The notes: generated by a model not told the origin, from the letters alone. Numbered from the stretch's first letter, positions 55,159 to 63,935 are shown. The stretch: DNA of 64,000 bases from Diaphorobacter sp. HDW4A (GCF_011305995.1 NZ_CP049911.1:124001-188000), one strand, 5' to 3'. Translations and numbers: made by a program.

Positions 55159-56616
55159 TACAGGGACTTCCCATGAATGCAAGCACTGGCCGGAATTCTT
55201 TTGACAAACAGGCATGTCCCGTCAGTCAAGACGATCAAAGCGCGTAAAACGAGGAACAGACTGCACATCTACAGACGGGGTTCAGCACAGATGTGCGCCC
55301 CAAGAAACAAACCGCGCAGCAAGGCTCCATTCAAATCCCGTGATGTCTTGCGACTCACAATGCAACAATCGAGCTTGCTTGCTGCTGGTCTGACCTGTTC
55401 ATTGCATCTTTGATTTCACGTCTGGCATGTTGAATCCATCGTTTGGCTTATGCGCCAGCAAATAGGGGTTGCGTTGGGCGCGTGCTGATATGTGCAGCCT
55501 CGTAAGGGCGCTCATGGACCATGAGAGCCCACAGGATACGAGCATTCTTGTTGGCCAATGCAACGACGGCCTTTTGCCAGCCGCTGCGCTGCCTCAGGGC
55601 AATAGCCCATTGTGAGATGGGGTCCTGATTGTGTTTGCCCGTGAGCACTGCAGCCTTTGCGCCTTGCACCAGCAAAGAGCGTAGATAACTGTCGCCGCGC
55701 TTGGTAACGCCTCCCAGGTTGGATTTCCCGCCACTGGAATGTTGGCGGGGAGTCAACCCCAGCCAGGCCGCAAACTGTGCACCATTTTTGAACTGCTTGA
55801 AGTCACCAACGGTTGCGACAATGGCTGATGCCGTGAGTGGTCCCAAGCCTTTGATGGAAGCAGCGCGCTGCACCTGCTCATCTTGTTTGTTGTGCGCGGT
55901 AATACGTTGCTCACACCAATGGATATGTTCATCGAGCTCTTGCCAATGCATGAACGCACGCTGCAGTGCGATGCGAGCCGTGCCTGCAACTTCATTACTC
56001 GCGTCTTCCAGAATGTCATGCAAATGGGCGCGTAAGACTCTGGGGCTTTGCGCCAGCACGATACCAAACTCAGCCAGCAAGCCACGAATGCGGTTGATGC
56101 AGGCTGTGCGCTCTTCTTTAAAGCCTTCGCGCAGCCGATGCACGCACAGCATGCCTTGCTGATCCAAGGTCTTGACTTGTACAAAGCGCATTTGAGGACG
56201 GCTCGCGGCTTCGCAAATAGCTGCGGCATCATTAGCATCGTTTTTACCGCTCTTGCCTTGCATCCGGTAGGGAGACACCAACGCGGCAGCGATCATCCGG
56301 GCATCAAACCCCATGCGTATCAAGTGCCGACACCAGTGGTGCGCGCCTCCACAAGCCTCCATGACCACCAGGCACCGAGCTGGCAATTGAACGCACCATT
56401 CCAAGAATTTGCTGCGCTGGATGGCTCGATTGGTAATCGTTTTTCCTTGGGCATCTACGGCGTGGACTTGAAGCACATTCTTTGCGAGATCCACTCCGAC
56501 ACGGACGATGGTTTGCATAGCACGACTCCAGATGAGTGACGAAGAAATTTGCTTGCCTCTCCATCTTGGCACCGCACATCAAAAAGTGCCAAAGTGGTGG
56601 GAAGTCCTTCGTATTC
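55159..56616 (-). mobile_element. IS110-family element inserted in the IS903-group terminal repeat
   Basis: A segment of about 1,458 bp interrupts the IS5-family element 13 bp from its end. It starts TACAGGGACTTCCCATGAAT and ends GGGAAGTCCTTCGTATTC; the subterminal GGGACTTCCC / GGGAAGTCC motifs are inversely related, as in the IS1111 subgroup. Its exact ends may shift by a base because no target duplication is made by this family. Confidence 0.85.
55448..56518 (-). CDS. IS110-family (IS1111-like) transposase
   Basis: 356-residue DEDD recombinase: RVGVDLAKNVLQVHAVD (first Asp), LVVMEACGGAHHWCRHL (Glu), GKNDANDAAAICEAASRP (Asp pair). The C-terminal domain carries the serine region LGLTPRQHSSGGKSNLGGVT. 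The internal ATG at 56518 (MQTIVRVGVD) is the family start. It appears intact. Confidence 0.93.
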   Translation of the reverse strand: MQTIVRVGVDLAKNVLQVHAVDAQGKTITNRAIQRSKFLEWCVQLPARCLVVMEACGGAHHWCRHLIRMGFDARMIAAALVSPYRMQGKSGKNDANDAAAICEAASRPQMRFVQVKTLDQQGMLCVHRLREGFKEERTACINRIRGLLAEFGIVLAQSPRVLRAHLHDILEDASNEVAGTARIALQRAFMHWQELDEHIHWCEQRITAHNKQDEQVQRAASIKGLGPLTASAIVATVGDFKQFKNGAQFAAWLGLTPRQHSSGGKSNLGGVTKRGDSYLRSLLVQGAKAAVLTGKHNQDPISQWAIALRQRSGWQKAVVALANKNARILWALMVHERPYEAAHISTRPTQPLFAGA

Positions 56617-56657
56617 AAATCGGTCTGAGGCTAAGTCTCCCCAAACCCCAGACGTAG

Positions 56658-57593
56658 TTATGCCACGGCCACCGTCTGGGGCGTGCCCAGCTCGGTGAAG
56701 CGATTGAGGATGGATGCCCGGACATTGAGCTCGGCCACCTGTCGCTCAAACGTCCTAGCCATCACCTTCTCGCCTAGGCGCTTCAAGCAGTTCATCTTCG
56801 TCTCCACCAAGGACCGACGGTGGTAGCCGCTCCAGCGCTTCCAAATAGTACGGCCCAACTTCTTGCACGCTTTGACCGCTTCGTTGCGATGCGCGAATGC
56901 CAGACCTTTGCGCAACCTTGCGCCTTTGCGAGGAGGAATGACGGGGATGGCTTTGCGGTGGTGGCAGGCTTCATGCACGTCTTTTGTGTCGTACGCGCCA
57001 TCGCCTGTAAAGCTGGCAACTATTTCATGGCTTGGTATTTGGCCCAGTAGCCCTGCAGCTACTGGTGAATCACCAACTTCATTGGTGGTCACCACCATGG
57101 CCCGTATCTGCATATTTTCTGCATCTATGCCAAGGTGCACCTTGCGCCACTGACGGCGCCGCTCGGCGCCGTGCTTCTTTGTTTTCCACTCGCCTTCACC
57201 CAAGAACTTGATCCCTGTGGAGTCGGCAAGCATGTGCAAGCCGTTGCCACTTGGGCGGTAGTGCACCTGAACATTTATACCTTTTTGTCTGCGACACACC
57301 GTGCTGTAGTCGGGGGCTGCCCAAGGTAGGCCAGCCATTTTGAGCAGCGACTGCACCAGCCCCAATGTCTGACGCAGGGGCAAGCCAAACAAGCATTTGA
57401 TGGTCAGGCAAAACTGGATGGACGCATCTGAGAACGTCTGGTTGCGCCCACGCTTGCCGCTCGCAGGAGCCAGCCACTGCATGTCTTTATCCAGCCAGAT
57501 GCTCAAGTCGCCTCTAGCCTTCAGTGCTGCGTTGTACGCCTTCCAGTTTGTGGTGCGGTACTTGCGCCGTCCCCAGTTCGTCTCACTCATCAT
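56658..57593 (-). CDS. tnpA: IS5/IS903-group transposase, copy 3
   Basis: 311 residues, identical to copies 1 and 2. The gene is intact, but one terminal repeat of its element is split by the IS110 insertion. Confidence 0.95.
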   Translation of the reverse strand: MMSETNWGRRKYRTTNWKAYNAALKARGDLSIWLDKDMQWLAPASGKRGRNQTFSDASIQFCLTIKCLFGLPLRQTLGLVQSLLKMAGLPWAAPDYSTVCRRQKGINVQVHYRPSGNGLHMLADSTGIKFLGEGEWKTKKHGAERRRQWRKVHLGIDAENMQIRAMVVTTNEVGDSPVAAGLLGQIPSHEIVASFTGDGAYDTKDVHEACHHRKAIPVIPPRKGARLRKGLAFAHRNEAVKACKKLGRTIWKRWSGYHRRSLVETKMNCLKRLGEKVMARTFERQVAELNVRASILNRFTELGTPQTVAVA

Positions 57594-57646
57594 CCGAGCC
57601 TACTACCGCTGCGGCCCGGATTTGTGCAACAAAGCCTTTCTCCTGC

Positions 57647-58492
57647 TCACAGGTTCACAATGTCGCCACCTTCAGCGCGAGAACGATCGATGGCGTAGAG
57701 CACCAGCTGAATATTGACAAAGACCAGAAGCTTCTCCTTCTTCTTTCGCTAAATGAGAATGCCAGCCAGCCTGCCCACCTTAGGAAACTTTGGATCGAAC
57801 GATTCAAGGGTCGGCATGCCCAAATCGATCAATGCACCGCCACTGGAACCTCTAGGCTCCCCCAGATCGACAATCTGTCCCTGGTAGTTACCAACCTTTT
57901 TGTCTATTAGCAAGAAAAGGTTTTGCTTGAGGTTGCATTTGAGGGTAGATAGCGTCACTGCATCTGGTTGAACTCCGATGCTCTGGTATTGCCAGGCCTT
58001 CGAAAGCACTGACAGATCAGCAGCACGAATCTTCTTGTTGAGTGATATTGGGTAACCCATGGCCAAATACGACCTTTTGGTGGGATCAAAAGAATTGTCG
58101 GAAATCTGATCTGCACCAAGAAACTCAGCACCTGCCATTTGCGCAAGCACCATGGTGTCTAGGCGTATGAACGCAAAGTCCAAGTGATCGTTATCTCTAT
58201 TGCCATCTGGAGGAGTGGTGCAATAAAAGCCCTTTGGAAGGGCAATCAGCGTGTCAGCAGCACCAACATACAGGCTTGTTTCCCTCTCGTGGTCAGCAAC
58301 GTGCGCGGCAGTAACCAAGTACTTGTCATCACCACGTTCGATCAAGACGCACGTTCCGATGGCCATGGGTACTGGATTGGCGCTCTTATCTGTCCCATAG
58401 ATGGGTCTGACGTACCTCAGAAAGTCGCGAGATACGTGCTCCGAACGGTCCCTCATCCAGGCAAGCATTGCTTCCTGCAGCGTCTCAACCAT
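57647..58492 (-). pseudogene. Trypsin-like serine peptidase with in-frame amber stop
   Basis: The frame from 58492 gives 247 residues to a TAG at 57749-57751, then continues in the same frame for 33 more codons (RKKKEKLLVFVNIQLVLYAI then DRSRAEGGDIVNL) to a TGA at 57647-57649. The triad is readable: His in YLVTAAHVADHE, Asp in NDHLDFAFIRLD, Ser in GEPRGSSGGALIDLG. No signal peptide, so it acts in the cytoplasm. The tail sits just before the next operon gene, so it is probably the original end. Either the truncated 247-residue form works, or the gene is mutated, or the stop is read through. Confidence 0.78.
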
Positions 58493-58536
58493 AGCGCCCC
58501 CTGTATTCTTTCCTATCCTACCCGTCCAGATAGACG

Positions 58537-60711
58537 TTATGAAACATGCGCCTCAGATGTATCGTCAAGCAGCGTACTTTGCTTCTTGGCGTTAACACCA
58601 TAGGTGCGTTTGGTCAGATCCAGCTCCAGCTCGAAACGCTCTCCGAGCCCGACCCCGATGGCATCGGCCACTGCCGCAATTCTCGATATCTGGCCGGTGC
58701 TGGAGATATTGATATGGCCATGCGCGCTACCGGCGTGGTTGAAGACGCCAGTAGCACTTGGCAAAAAAGCTCTGGGTAGATAGACGATTCTGTGGCGGCT
58801 TTCCTTCGGGGTATTGCACTGCGTCACCTGGACCGTGAACGGCCTGGTCAGGTCCACGTCTGCCCGCACAAGCCCCGCCCCCCTTGGCCCCTCTAACACA
58901 TACCTCTTTCGTGCCTCAATGAGCGCCTGAGCATTCAGCTCCCGGCCATTGGTAGCGTAGATGGAGTGCTCGATTTTGATGACCGTGGGCGAGCTGGCCA
59001 AGCAGATGCTCACCGTTGGGTTCGAAACACCCAGCTCAGTGATCAACACCTTTGCGATGTCAGCCCGCGTGGCCACTCCACCATGGTTCTCAATCACCCT
59101 GACCACGGCCAGCTCGGTATCAGACAAGACGCTCTTCTGGTCAATCACGGTCCGCGATCGAAACTTGTTGTGCTTATCGCTTTCCAGCCAATCCCAACGT
59201 TTGAGCAGCCCCGCGAGCACATGACTTGGGGGTACCGCTCTAGACTTCTCCACATCTCGGTACAACCACTGGTCATCGGTGACAAGCATCGTGACGATGA
59301 CATCGATGTTGACAGTCGAGGTGGCAACTGACATCAGTTTCCGAATCCTTGCTGCCAGGGCACTACTCTCCCCATCCACGAGGGTGAACCAGCCATCGGT
59401 GCCCCCAATGCGCTCAAATCCAGGGGCTTCTTGAAGAACCTGGCGCAACGCTTCCATATCCTTCACCTCACCCGTCTGCTCTGCCACAAGGCCAGCGACC
59501 CGCACGAAATTGGTACACCCAACGGTCAAGATTTCTTGCCTTGCTATTGAAAGCGCCACTTGGAGCCAGCCCGAGGGCTCGGAGGCTTTGACAACGCAGG
59601 GAATCAGCTCGTACCCGGATAACGTGGAAATCCGATGTTTGGCCACCAGCACTCCCGGCGACTTACCCAGAGCGAGGGCAAAATCAATCGCGGCCTTGAT
59701 GCCCTGCCCCTCTCCCAGGAAGTCTGCGAGCTGAATATTGCATTCCGGCAAGCTCGATGGCGCGATGCGAGAAGACGCCGAAAGGACGCGATCCAAAGCG
59801 GGCATGGCAGCACTTGAAGCGTGAATGGCATCGAAGCATCGCTCGGTGATCTGCCTGACCCGCTCACGGGTGAGTGATACCAGATCGCCGACCTCCTGCA
59901 GAGTCTTCCCCTCCAGGCCTCCGTAACGGAGCGTGAAGGCTTGAGTCCACAGACTGGCTTTTTCCAAGGAGCCTGGCTGGCGCTCGGCCAGCGCCAGCCC
60001 TGCCCTTGCCACCTCTTCCAGCTCAGTACCCCAATTCGACTTGCCAGCAATCAACATGCGATCGCACAGATCCAGTTGTCGTAAGGAAAGTTCTTTCTTG
60101 CGTGACTGGTCGACCAACCATGCGCCCATACCCCGCTCATCGATCGATGGAAACCGGATATCGTCCCAGGCCAGCGCCTGAACCCAAGGCTGATTAGCCA
60201 GCTCCAATAGCTCCTGCCGCTTCTGTGCGGATACCTCCACGCGTTGCTGCGGATCCCAGGCCACCAACTCCTCAACTCGCATTGCGCGCGGCCCTGGCAC
60301 CCAATAGATGGCTTCCAGGCGGGCAAGAATCCTAAGTACACGCAAAAGAGGCAGCTTCAACCCCTCCTTGATCTCACGCATGGTGAGTTTCACAAAGTCT
60401 TGTGGGGAGGACAGGCTTGCGACAAAGGCTAGCAACCGCTCCTTGTCATCACCGTGAACGACATCGCGCCAACCTGGCTCCAAGCTGATGCACGCAGGCA
60501 AAACCCATAGTTTCTCGGCTGAGTTGCGTGTACGAGTCACGAACTGGGCTCGGATCTCTTCTGCAACTGATTCCCGGGGAATAGGGTCGCTCCATGCGAG
60601 CAGGTCATTGACTGAAAACGCCCTGCCATCGGCCTGAAACACGTGGGATATCAGGTTACTGGCTACACTTGGAAGAATCCCTGGATGCCGAAAAAAGCGG
60701 CTTTTGTTCAT
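58537..60711 (-). CDS. Large DNA-binding protein with sigma-70 region 4-like domain
   Basis: A 724-residue cytosolic protein. Residues about 265-295 (LEGKTLQEVGDLVSLTRERV then RQITERCFDAI) closely resemble region 4 of sigma factors, the -35-box reader. No regions 2 or 3 are seen. The N-terminal 200 residues contain several winged-helix-like stretches (LLAWSDPIPRESVAEEIRAQ, TMREIKEGLKLPLLRVLRIL). The C-terminal half carries another helix-turn-helix (GGVATRADIAKVLITELGVS). It lies 44 bp before the protease gene and is the first gene of that operon. Possibly a sensor-regulator; not recognised as a named family. Confidence 0.7.
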   Translation of the reverse strand: MNKSRFFRHPGILPSVASNLISHVFQADGRAFSVNDLLAWSDPIPRESVAEEIRAQFVTRTRNSAEKLWVLPACISLEPGWRDVVHGDDKERLLAFVASLSSPQDFVKLTMREIKEGLKLPLLRVLRILARLEAIYWVPGPRAMRVEELVAWDPQQRVEVSAQKRQELLELANQPWVQALAWDDIRFPSIDERGMGAWLVDQSRKKELSLRQLDLCDRMLIAGKSNWGTELEEVARAGLALAERQPGSLEKASLWTQAFTLRYGGLEGKTLQEVGDLVSLTRERVRQITERCFDAIHASSAAMPALDRVLSASSRIAPSSLPECNIQLADFLGEGQGIKAAIDFALALGKSPGVLVAKHRISTLSGYELIPCVVKASEPSGWLQVALSIARQEILTVGCTNFVRVAGLVAEQTGEVKDMEALRQVLQEAPGFERIGGTDGWFTLVDGESSALAARIRKLMSVATSTVNIDVIVTMLVTDDQWLYRDVEKSRAVPPSHVLAGLLKRWDWLESDKHNKFRSRTVIDQKSVLSDTELAVVRVIENHGGVATRADIAKVLITELGVSNPTVSICLASSPTVIKIEHSIYATNGRELNAQALIEARKRYVLEGPRGAGLVRADVDLTRPFTVQVTQCNTPKESRHRIVYLPRAFLPSATGVFNHAGSAHGHINISSTGQISRIAAVADAIGVGLGERFELELDLTKRTYGVNAKKQSTLLDDTSEAHVS

Positions 60712-60841
60712 ACTTATTGCCTGCGTGCGTCTTGAATCGATGAAGTCGCTGCACCGGGGTCTGATGGGGCTGGAACTTCAGGCGAACCCTACATCGTGTG
60801 TTTTGCTGGCGCTAATCGTCCAGAGGGATAGTCGAGCTACC

Positions 60842-61090
60842 TCAGGCCGATGCTGAATTGCTTTCAGCGCGGACCCGCTGCTCGATGGCCCTCAAAGTAG
60901 GCTCGTACTCGGGCCAGTCCTGCTCGACAACCACGCATTCCAGATAGCTCTTGCCCGCGTCCTGACGATAGCGATCGATCTTCGCGTTTAGGGCTTTGAG
61001 AAGATCCAGCTCTGCCTCGGTCAGCCCTACCGCCTGTAGATCTGCCGCTTTGAAGACCACGTAACGCGGCTCTCGTGAAAATTCGGTCAT
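60842..61090 (-). CDS. Hypothetical small protein
   Basis: 82 residues from MTEFSREPRYVVFKAADLQA to AESNSASA, soluble and helical. The ATG at 61090 was chosen over the longer frame since MTEFS... looks like the true start. Its 130-bp gap to the sigma-like gene leaves room for that gene's promoter. Not recognised. Confidence 0.65.
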   Translation of the reverse strand: MTEFSREPRYVVFKAADLQAVGLTEAELDLLKALNAKIDRYRQDAGKSYLECVVVEQDWPEYEPTLRAIEQRVRAESNSASA

Positions 61091-61151
61091 GTTGCGTTTC
61101 CTAAATGGGATTTCTTGGCCGGTTGTGACCTTCAAGAACTATGCAATGCGA

Positions 61152-61373
61152 TCACAACGCGGGACCAGCGCGACGATTCCAGGCTTCGACATCCTCGGGG
61201 ATATCAAGGCAAAGGACAGGCATCCGCCCCCCATAGCAGCCATCGGTCTTGCAGCTGGCTTTAGGGTTCGGGGCTTTGTCACCATTCCCCCTAACCGAAG
61301 CTGTTAGATGCACACCGCAGAAGGGACACGGCATCAACGAACTGGCGATGGCGAAGGCCTCAACTTTTAGCAT
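61152..61373 (-). CDS. Lar-like zinc-ribbon protein (restriction alleviation type)
   Basis: 73 residues with the pattern MPCPFCGVHL ... CKTDGCYGG ... VEAWNRRAG, as in Lar-family proteins, which on phages modulate host type I restriction. ATG at 61373. On a plasmid it could help entry into restricting hosts (inference). Confidence 0.7.
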   Translation of the reverse strand: MLKVEAFAIASSLMPCPFCGVHLTASVRGNGDKAPNPKASCKTDGCYGGRMPVLCLDIPEDVEAWNRRAGPAL

Positions 61374-61414
61374 ATTCAACCTTTAATACCTGTTGTTTCA
61401 TACAGCTCGCATCT

Positions 61415-61579
61415 TCAGGGGCTGGGTTCGTCGAACAGACTGTTTTCGAAGTCAGGATATGCATCCGAAAGGTCGGCCAACTTCTGTGCGAAGTGGCCGG
61501 ATCCAACCTGGTCAACCGTGTACTTTTGCATCTCTGTGAACGCTTCCACATAGGCTGCTTTGAACTCTTCGTAGGTCAT
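61415..61579 (-). CDS. Small hypothetical protein, 54 residues
   Basis: Encodes MTYEEFKAAYVEAFTEMQKY and on to NSLFDEPSP; strongly protein-like, acidic, helical. It lies upstream of the Lar-like gene on the same strand, 41 bp from it, so co-transcription is likely. Not recognised. Confidence 0.65.
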   Translation of the reverse strand: MTYEEFKAAYVEAFTEMQKYTVDQVGSGHFAQKLADLSDAYPDFENSLFDEPSP

Positions 61580-61681
61580 GAATTTGTCCTTTACAGGCTC
61601 TATTTTTTAATAAATAAATAGTGAAAGCAAGCCAATCCCAACCATGCGACAGTGTTATTCTTTTATTAACAAATAAGTACA
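61580..61681. promoter_or_regulatory. AT-rich divergent promoter region
   Basis: The 102 bp between the 54-residue gene (minus) and the next plus-strand gene are AT-rich with TTTAATAAATAAATA and TTATTAACAAATAAG, suitable for divergent promoters and H-NS binding. Confidence 0.45.
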
Positions 61682-61894
61682 ATGTCAGCCATGAATGATT
61701 CAATTCCACCATCCCCTCGAAAACGCGCGCCTGGTGGGGGACGAAAGATGAAGTACAAAGAACCTGTTGTCACATGGACTGTCTCTGGTGCAGCAGAGCA
61801 AAAGGCCAAGTTCTACAGACTCGGCGGCTCGCAGTGGCTTCAAAAGATGATCGACAAAGCGAAGGACCCTAAGACAGAAAAGGCAGGCGATTGA
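61682..61894 (+). CDS. Small basic hypothetical protein
   Basis: 70 residues (MSAMNDSIPPSPRKRAPGGG ... QKMIDKAKDPKTEKAGD), Lys/Arg-rich. TWTVSGAAEQKAKFYRLGGS followed by WLQKMIDKA looks like a small ribbon-helix-helix-type DNA-binding unit. Start at 61682 or 61691. Probable plasmid regulator. Confidence 0.55.
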   Translation: MSAMNDSIPPSPRKRAPGGGRKMKYKEPVVTWTVSGAAEQKAKFYRLGGSQWLQKMIDKAKDPKTEKAGD

Positions 61895-61952
61895 GAACTA
61901 CATCTCTCTGGCCACTACGACGGACCCGATTCGAGCTCAGCAGATGGCCTGG

Positions 61953-62162
61953 CTACTTCCAGCGCTCAATTGCCTCCAGCACCGGCTGCTTGATTTCGTG
62001 AAGCGGCAGGGACTCATGGCGAAGGATGACCATCGTTGCCCAGGGATCGGACATTGCATGCGCATCCGGATGCATCCTGAATTCAGGAGCCACGGGCGGA
62101 TGTGCGGCCATGCAATTAGTGAGTGCCGTGTTTAATGACTGAAAATCCAAGACAGCATCCAT
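61953..62162 (-). CDS. Small hypothetical protein, 69 residues
   Basis: MDAVLDFQSLNTALTNCMAA ... VLEAIERWK; composition is protein-like, no recognised domain. It stands alone between the convergent gene and the H-NS terminator. Confidence 0.5.
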   Translation of the reverse strand: MDAVLDFQSLNTALTNCMAAHPPVAPEFRMHPDAHAMSDPWATMVILRHESLPLHEIKQPVLEAIERWK

Positions 62163-62302
62163 GTGACAACTCCGGCTTCGGTGAGTATCAGCGTTGAGCC
62201 CCCCACCGATATCTGACGTTTTCCTCTACAAGACAGGAGAAGATGAATAGATTCCTGTCCAACTTGGAAACTGGTTGCGATGTGTCATTATAGTTAGGGC
62301 GA

Positions 62303-62335
62303 AAAAAAAACAGTGCAAATTTGCACTGTTTTTCT
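62303..62335. terminator. Bidirectional rho-independent terminator after hns-like gene
   Basis: The 18-bp palindrome CAGTGCAAATTTGCACTG with A-run on one side (AAAAAAAAA) and T-run on the other (TTTTTCTTT). It lies 16 bp beyond the hns-like stop codon. Confidence 0.88.
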
Positions 62336-62350
62336 TTGGGAAGTCCAGGA

Positions 62351-62647
62351 TCAGATAGCGAACTTTTCGCGGTCCTGGCCCTCGATCCACTTTGGGGCTT
62401 TGCCGCGACCTGTCCATGTCTGTCCCGTTGCAGGATCGCGGTATTTTGGTGGGACAGTACGGGTCTCTCCAGTACCGGCCTTGGAACCACGGGTGCGGCC
62501 AAAGATATCGTCCTGAGTCAGCCCATATTCGGATACGAGTTGACGTACCTTCTGCACAGCCCCGCTGTGTTCAATTTTGCGCTGTTCATCGATTCGCGCT
62601 TCAAGTGCAACCTTCTGCGCAAGCAGTTCCTTCAGGCTAACAGTCAT
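62351..62647 (-). CDS. H-NS-family xenogeneic silencer
   Basis: 98 residues: an N-terminal coiled-coil oligomerisation part (MTVSLKELLAQKVALEARID) and a C-terminal AT-minor-groove domain with PPKYRDPATGQTWTGRGKAP then KW. ATG at 62647 follows GGAG. Plasmid H-NS proteins mask incoming AT-rich DNA and lower the fitness cost of carriage. Expressed alone, with its own terminator. Confidence 0.92.
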   Translation of the reverse strand: MTVSLKELLAQKVALEARIDEQRKIEHSGAVQKVRQLVSEYGLTQDDIFGRTRGSKAGTGETRTVPPKYRDPATGQTWTGRGKAPKWIEGQDREKFAI

Positions 62648-62759
62648 TTGGTAGAACTCCAATTTCATCAAAGAAACACTATTATGGGTTAGAAATGTCT
62701 TTCTGACACAACCAGGTGTTGTTTTGGACTCTTCAATCCTCCATGAGTTCAATTTATTC

Positions 62760-63383
62760 CTAGAAAGACGGTTCGAATTTCTTGGCCGTGGACCAGTTTC
62801 GTTCGAAGTGTTTCGCGTACAGCTGCGCAAGCCTAGGGTTGTTCCAGTTGACGAACACATTCTCACTATTTTTCGAGGCTGCAGCTTCTGAGTAGTTGTA
62901 GCTGCCAGTCTGGACTGTTTGGCCGTCAGCGATGATCACCTTGTCATGGTGAATTGGATAGGCCGAGGTGACACGAACATTCGCGCCAGCAGTCACAAGA
63001 GCGGAGAGTGCAGCTCTAGCCTTCGGTGATGCTGTACTGCTGAGATTATTTTGCTCGTCTGCCACCATGTAGATCTTAACGCCTCTCTTTTGAGCTCGTA
63101 GTATGGCCTGAGTCACTCGTGCACTGGTGAACGAATAGGCGAGAACTCGCAAATCAAGCTTTGTGGAGTCGATCACCCGTACCACCAACTGTTCAGCACC
63201 TTCATTTGGGGAAAAAGCCACTTCAAAATTTCCAACAGCGGGCTCCAGCTCCGACGCTACGGCTTTCAGGAACCTTCCCCCAGTATTGGATAACATGGGC
63301 TCAATGGGAAGCGCCCAACCTGGCAAGAGCAAGGATGCCCAAACGCCTGCAACAATCAGCGTCGTTTTAGATGGATAGAACAT
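62760..63383 (-). CDS. Secreted phospholipase-D-family nuclease
   Basis: 207 residues with an N-terminal signal peptide (TLIVAGVWASLLLPGWALP) and one HKD motif in HHDKVIIADGQTVQTGSYNY. This is the layout of the plasmid pKM101 Nuc endonuclease family, which dimerise to form one active site in the periplasm. Plasmid-borne copies often sit near transfer genes. Confidence 0.88.
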   Translation of the reverse strand: MFYPSKTTLIVAGVWASLLLPGWALPIEPMLSNTGGRFLKAVASELEPAVGNFEVAFSPNEGAEQLVVRVIDSTKLDLRVLAYSFTSARVTQAILRAQKRGVKIYMVADEQNNLSSTASPKARAALSALVTAGANVRVTSAYPIHHDKVIIADGQTVQTGSYNYSEAAASKNSENVFVNWNNPRLAQLYAKHFERNWSTAKKFEPSF

Positions 63384-63656
63384 ATAGAGCAGGAAAGTAA
63401 AATTTAATGTGTTCTGAAAAGTTTGGCATTGAAGCCATACCTTGTCATCACATAAATTCTCTTTTCCTTGAAAAGCTTCGAAATCAAGTGCTTTTCAAAT
63501 GTTCTTGATCAGGTTCTCAAATTGACTCGCAGGAACTCGACCAGTTGCCGCGAACAGACTCTTACTTCTGCGGACACCGCTTGTCTGCGCCGCCTTCGGC
63601 CTATCCTCTAAATCGACATCTCAGATAACTCGCGAGTCTCGGCCTTGGATCTCTCT
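63384..63656. other. Intergenic region without visible gene
   Basis: No frame with protein-like composition or ribosome site. The promoter of the PLD nuclease gene should lie close to 63384. Confidence 0.4.
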
Positions 63657-63935
63657 TCAACTGGTGAGATAGAGGTATGTGGCGCTCAGGATAAGTCCCA
63701 TGAAGGTAAAAAACAGCACCCAGCCTCTCCACCCATGTTCGCGCAAGTTGACGCCAACGACACTGGTGAAACTTCCGCCCATGGCCCCCACAACGAACCA
63801 CAGGGCCCCGGTTTTGGAGATGAGGTCCATATCAGCGAGAGCTGAAGAGAAAAGTGCAGTAGCCACCCCCACGCCCGCCACCCATAGTAGAGAGCGTACC
63901 GGGGGATTCACGAAATCGACGCCAAGGATTTTCAT
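63657..63935 (-). CDS. Small membrane protein
   Basis: 92 residues with three hydrophobic segments (SLLWVAGVGVATALFSSALA, LWFVVGAMGGSFTSVVGV, WVLFFTFMGLILSATYLYL). Not recognised; small hydrophobic plasmid proteins can be entry-exclusion or transfer-related. ATG at 63935, with the upstream region continuing to the window edge. Confidence 0.65.
   Translation of the reverse strand: MKILGVDFVNPPVRSLLWVAGVGVATALFSSALADMDLISKTGALWFVVGAMGGSFTSVVGVNLREHGWRGWVLFFTFMGLILSATYLYLTS

Larger units (their letters stand above)
55146..57636 (-). mobile_element. IS5-family (IS903 group) element, copy 3, with nested IS110
   Basis: Thirteen terminal bases of the IS (GGCTTTGTTGCAT) lie at 55146-55158 and the remaining 1,020 bp at 56617-57636, separated by an IS110-family element. 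The whole is flanked by a perfect 9-bp duplication TTTCTCCTG (55137-55145 and 57637-57645), the size made by IS903-group elements. This is the only one of the three copies with its original target site. Confidence 0.93.

Noticed and set aside
62188..62502. 104-residue minus-strand ORF overlapping the H-NS-like gene
   Set aside because: Out-of-frame shadow of the H-NS-like gene running through its terminator.
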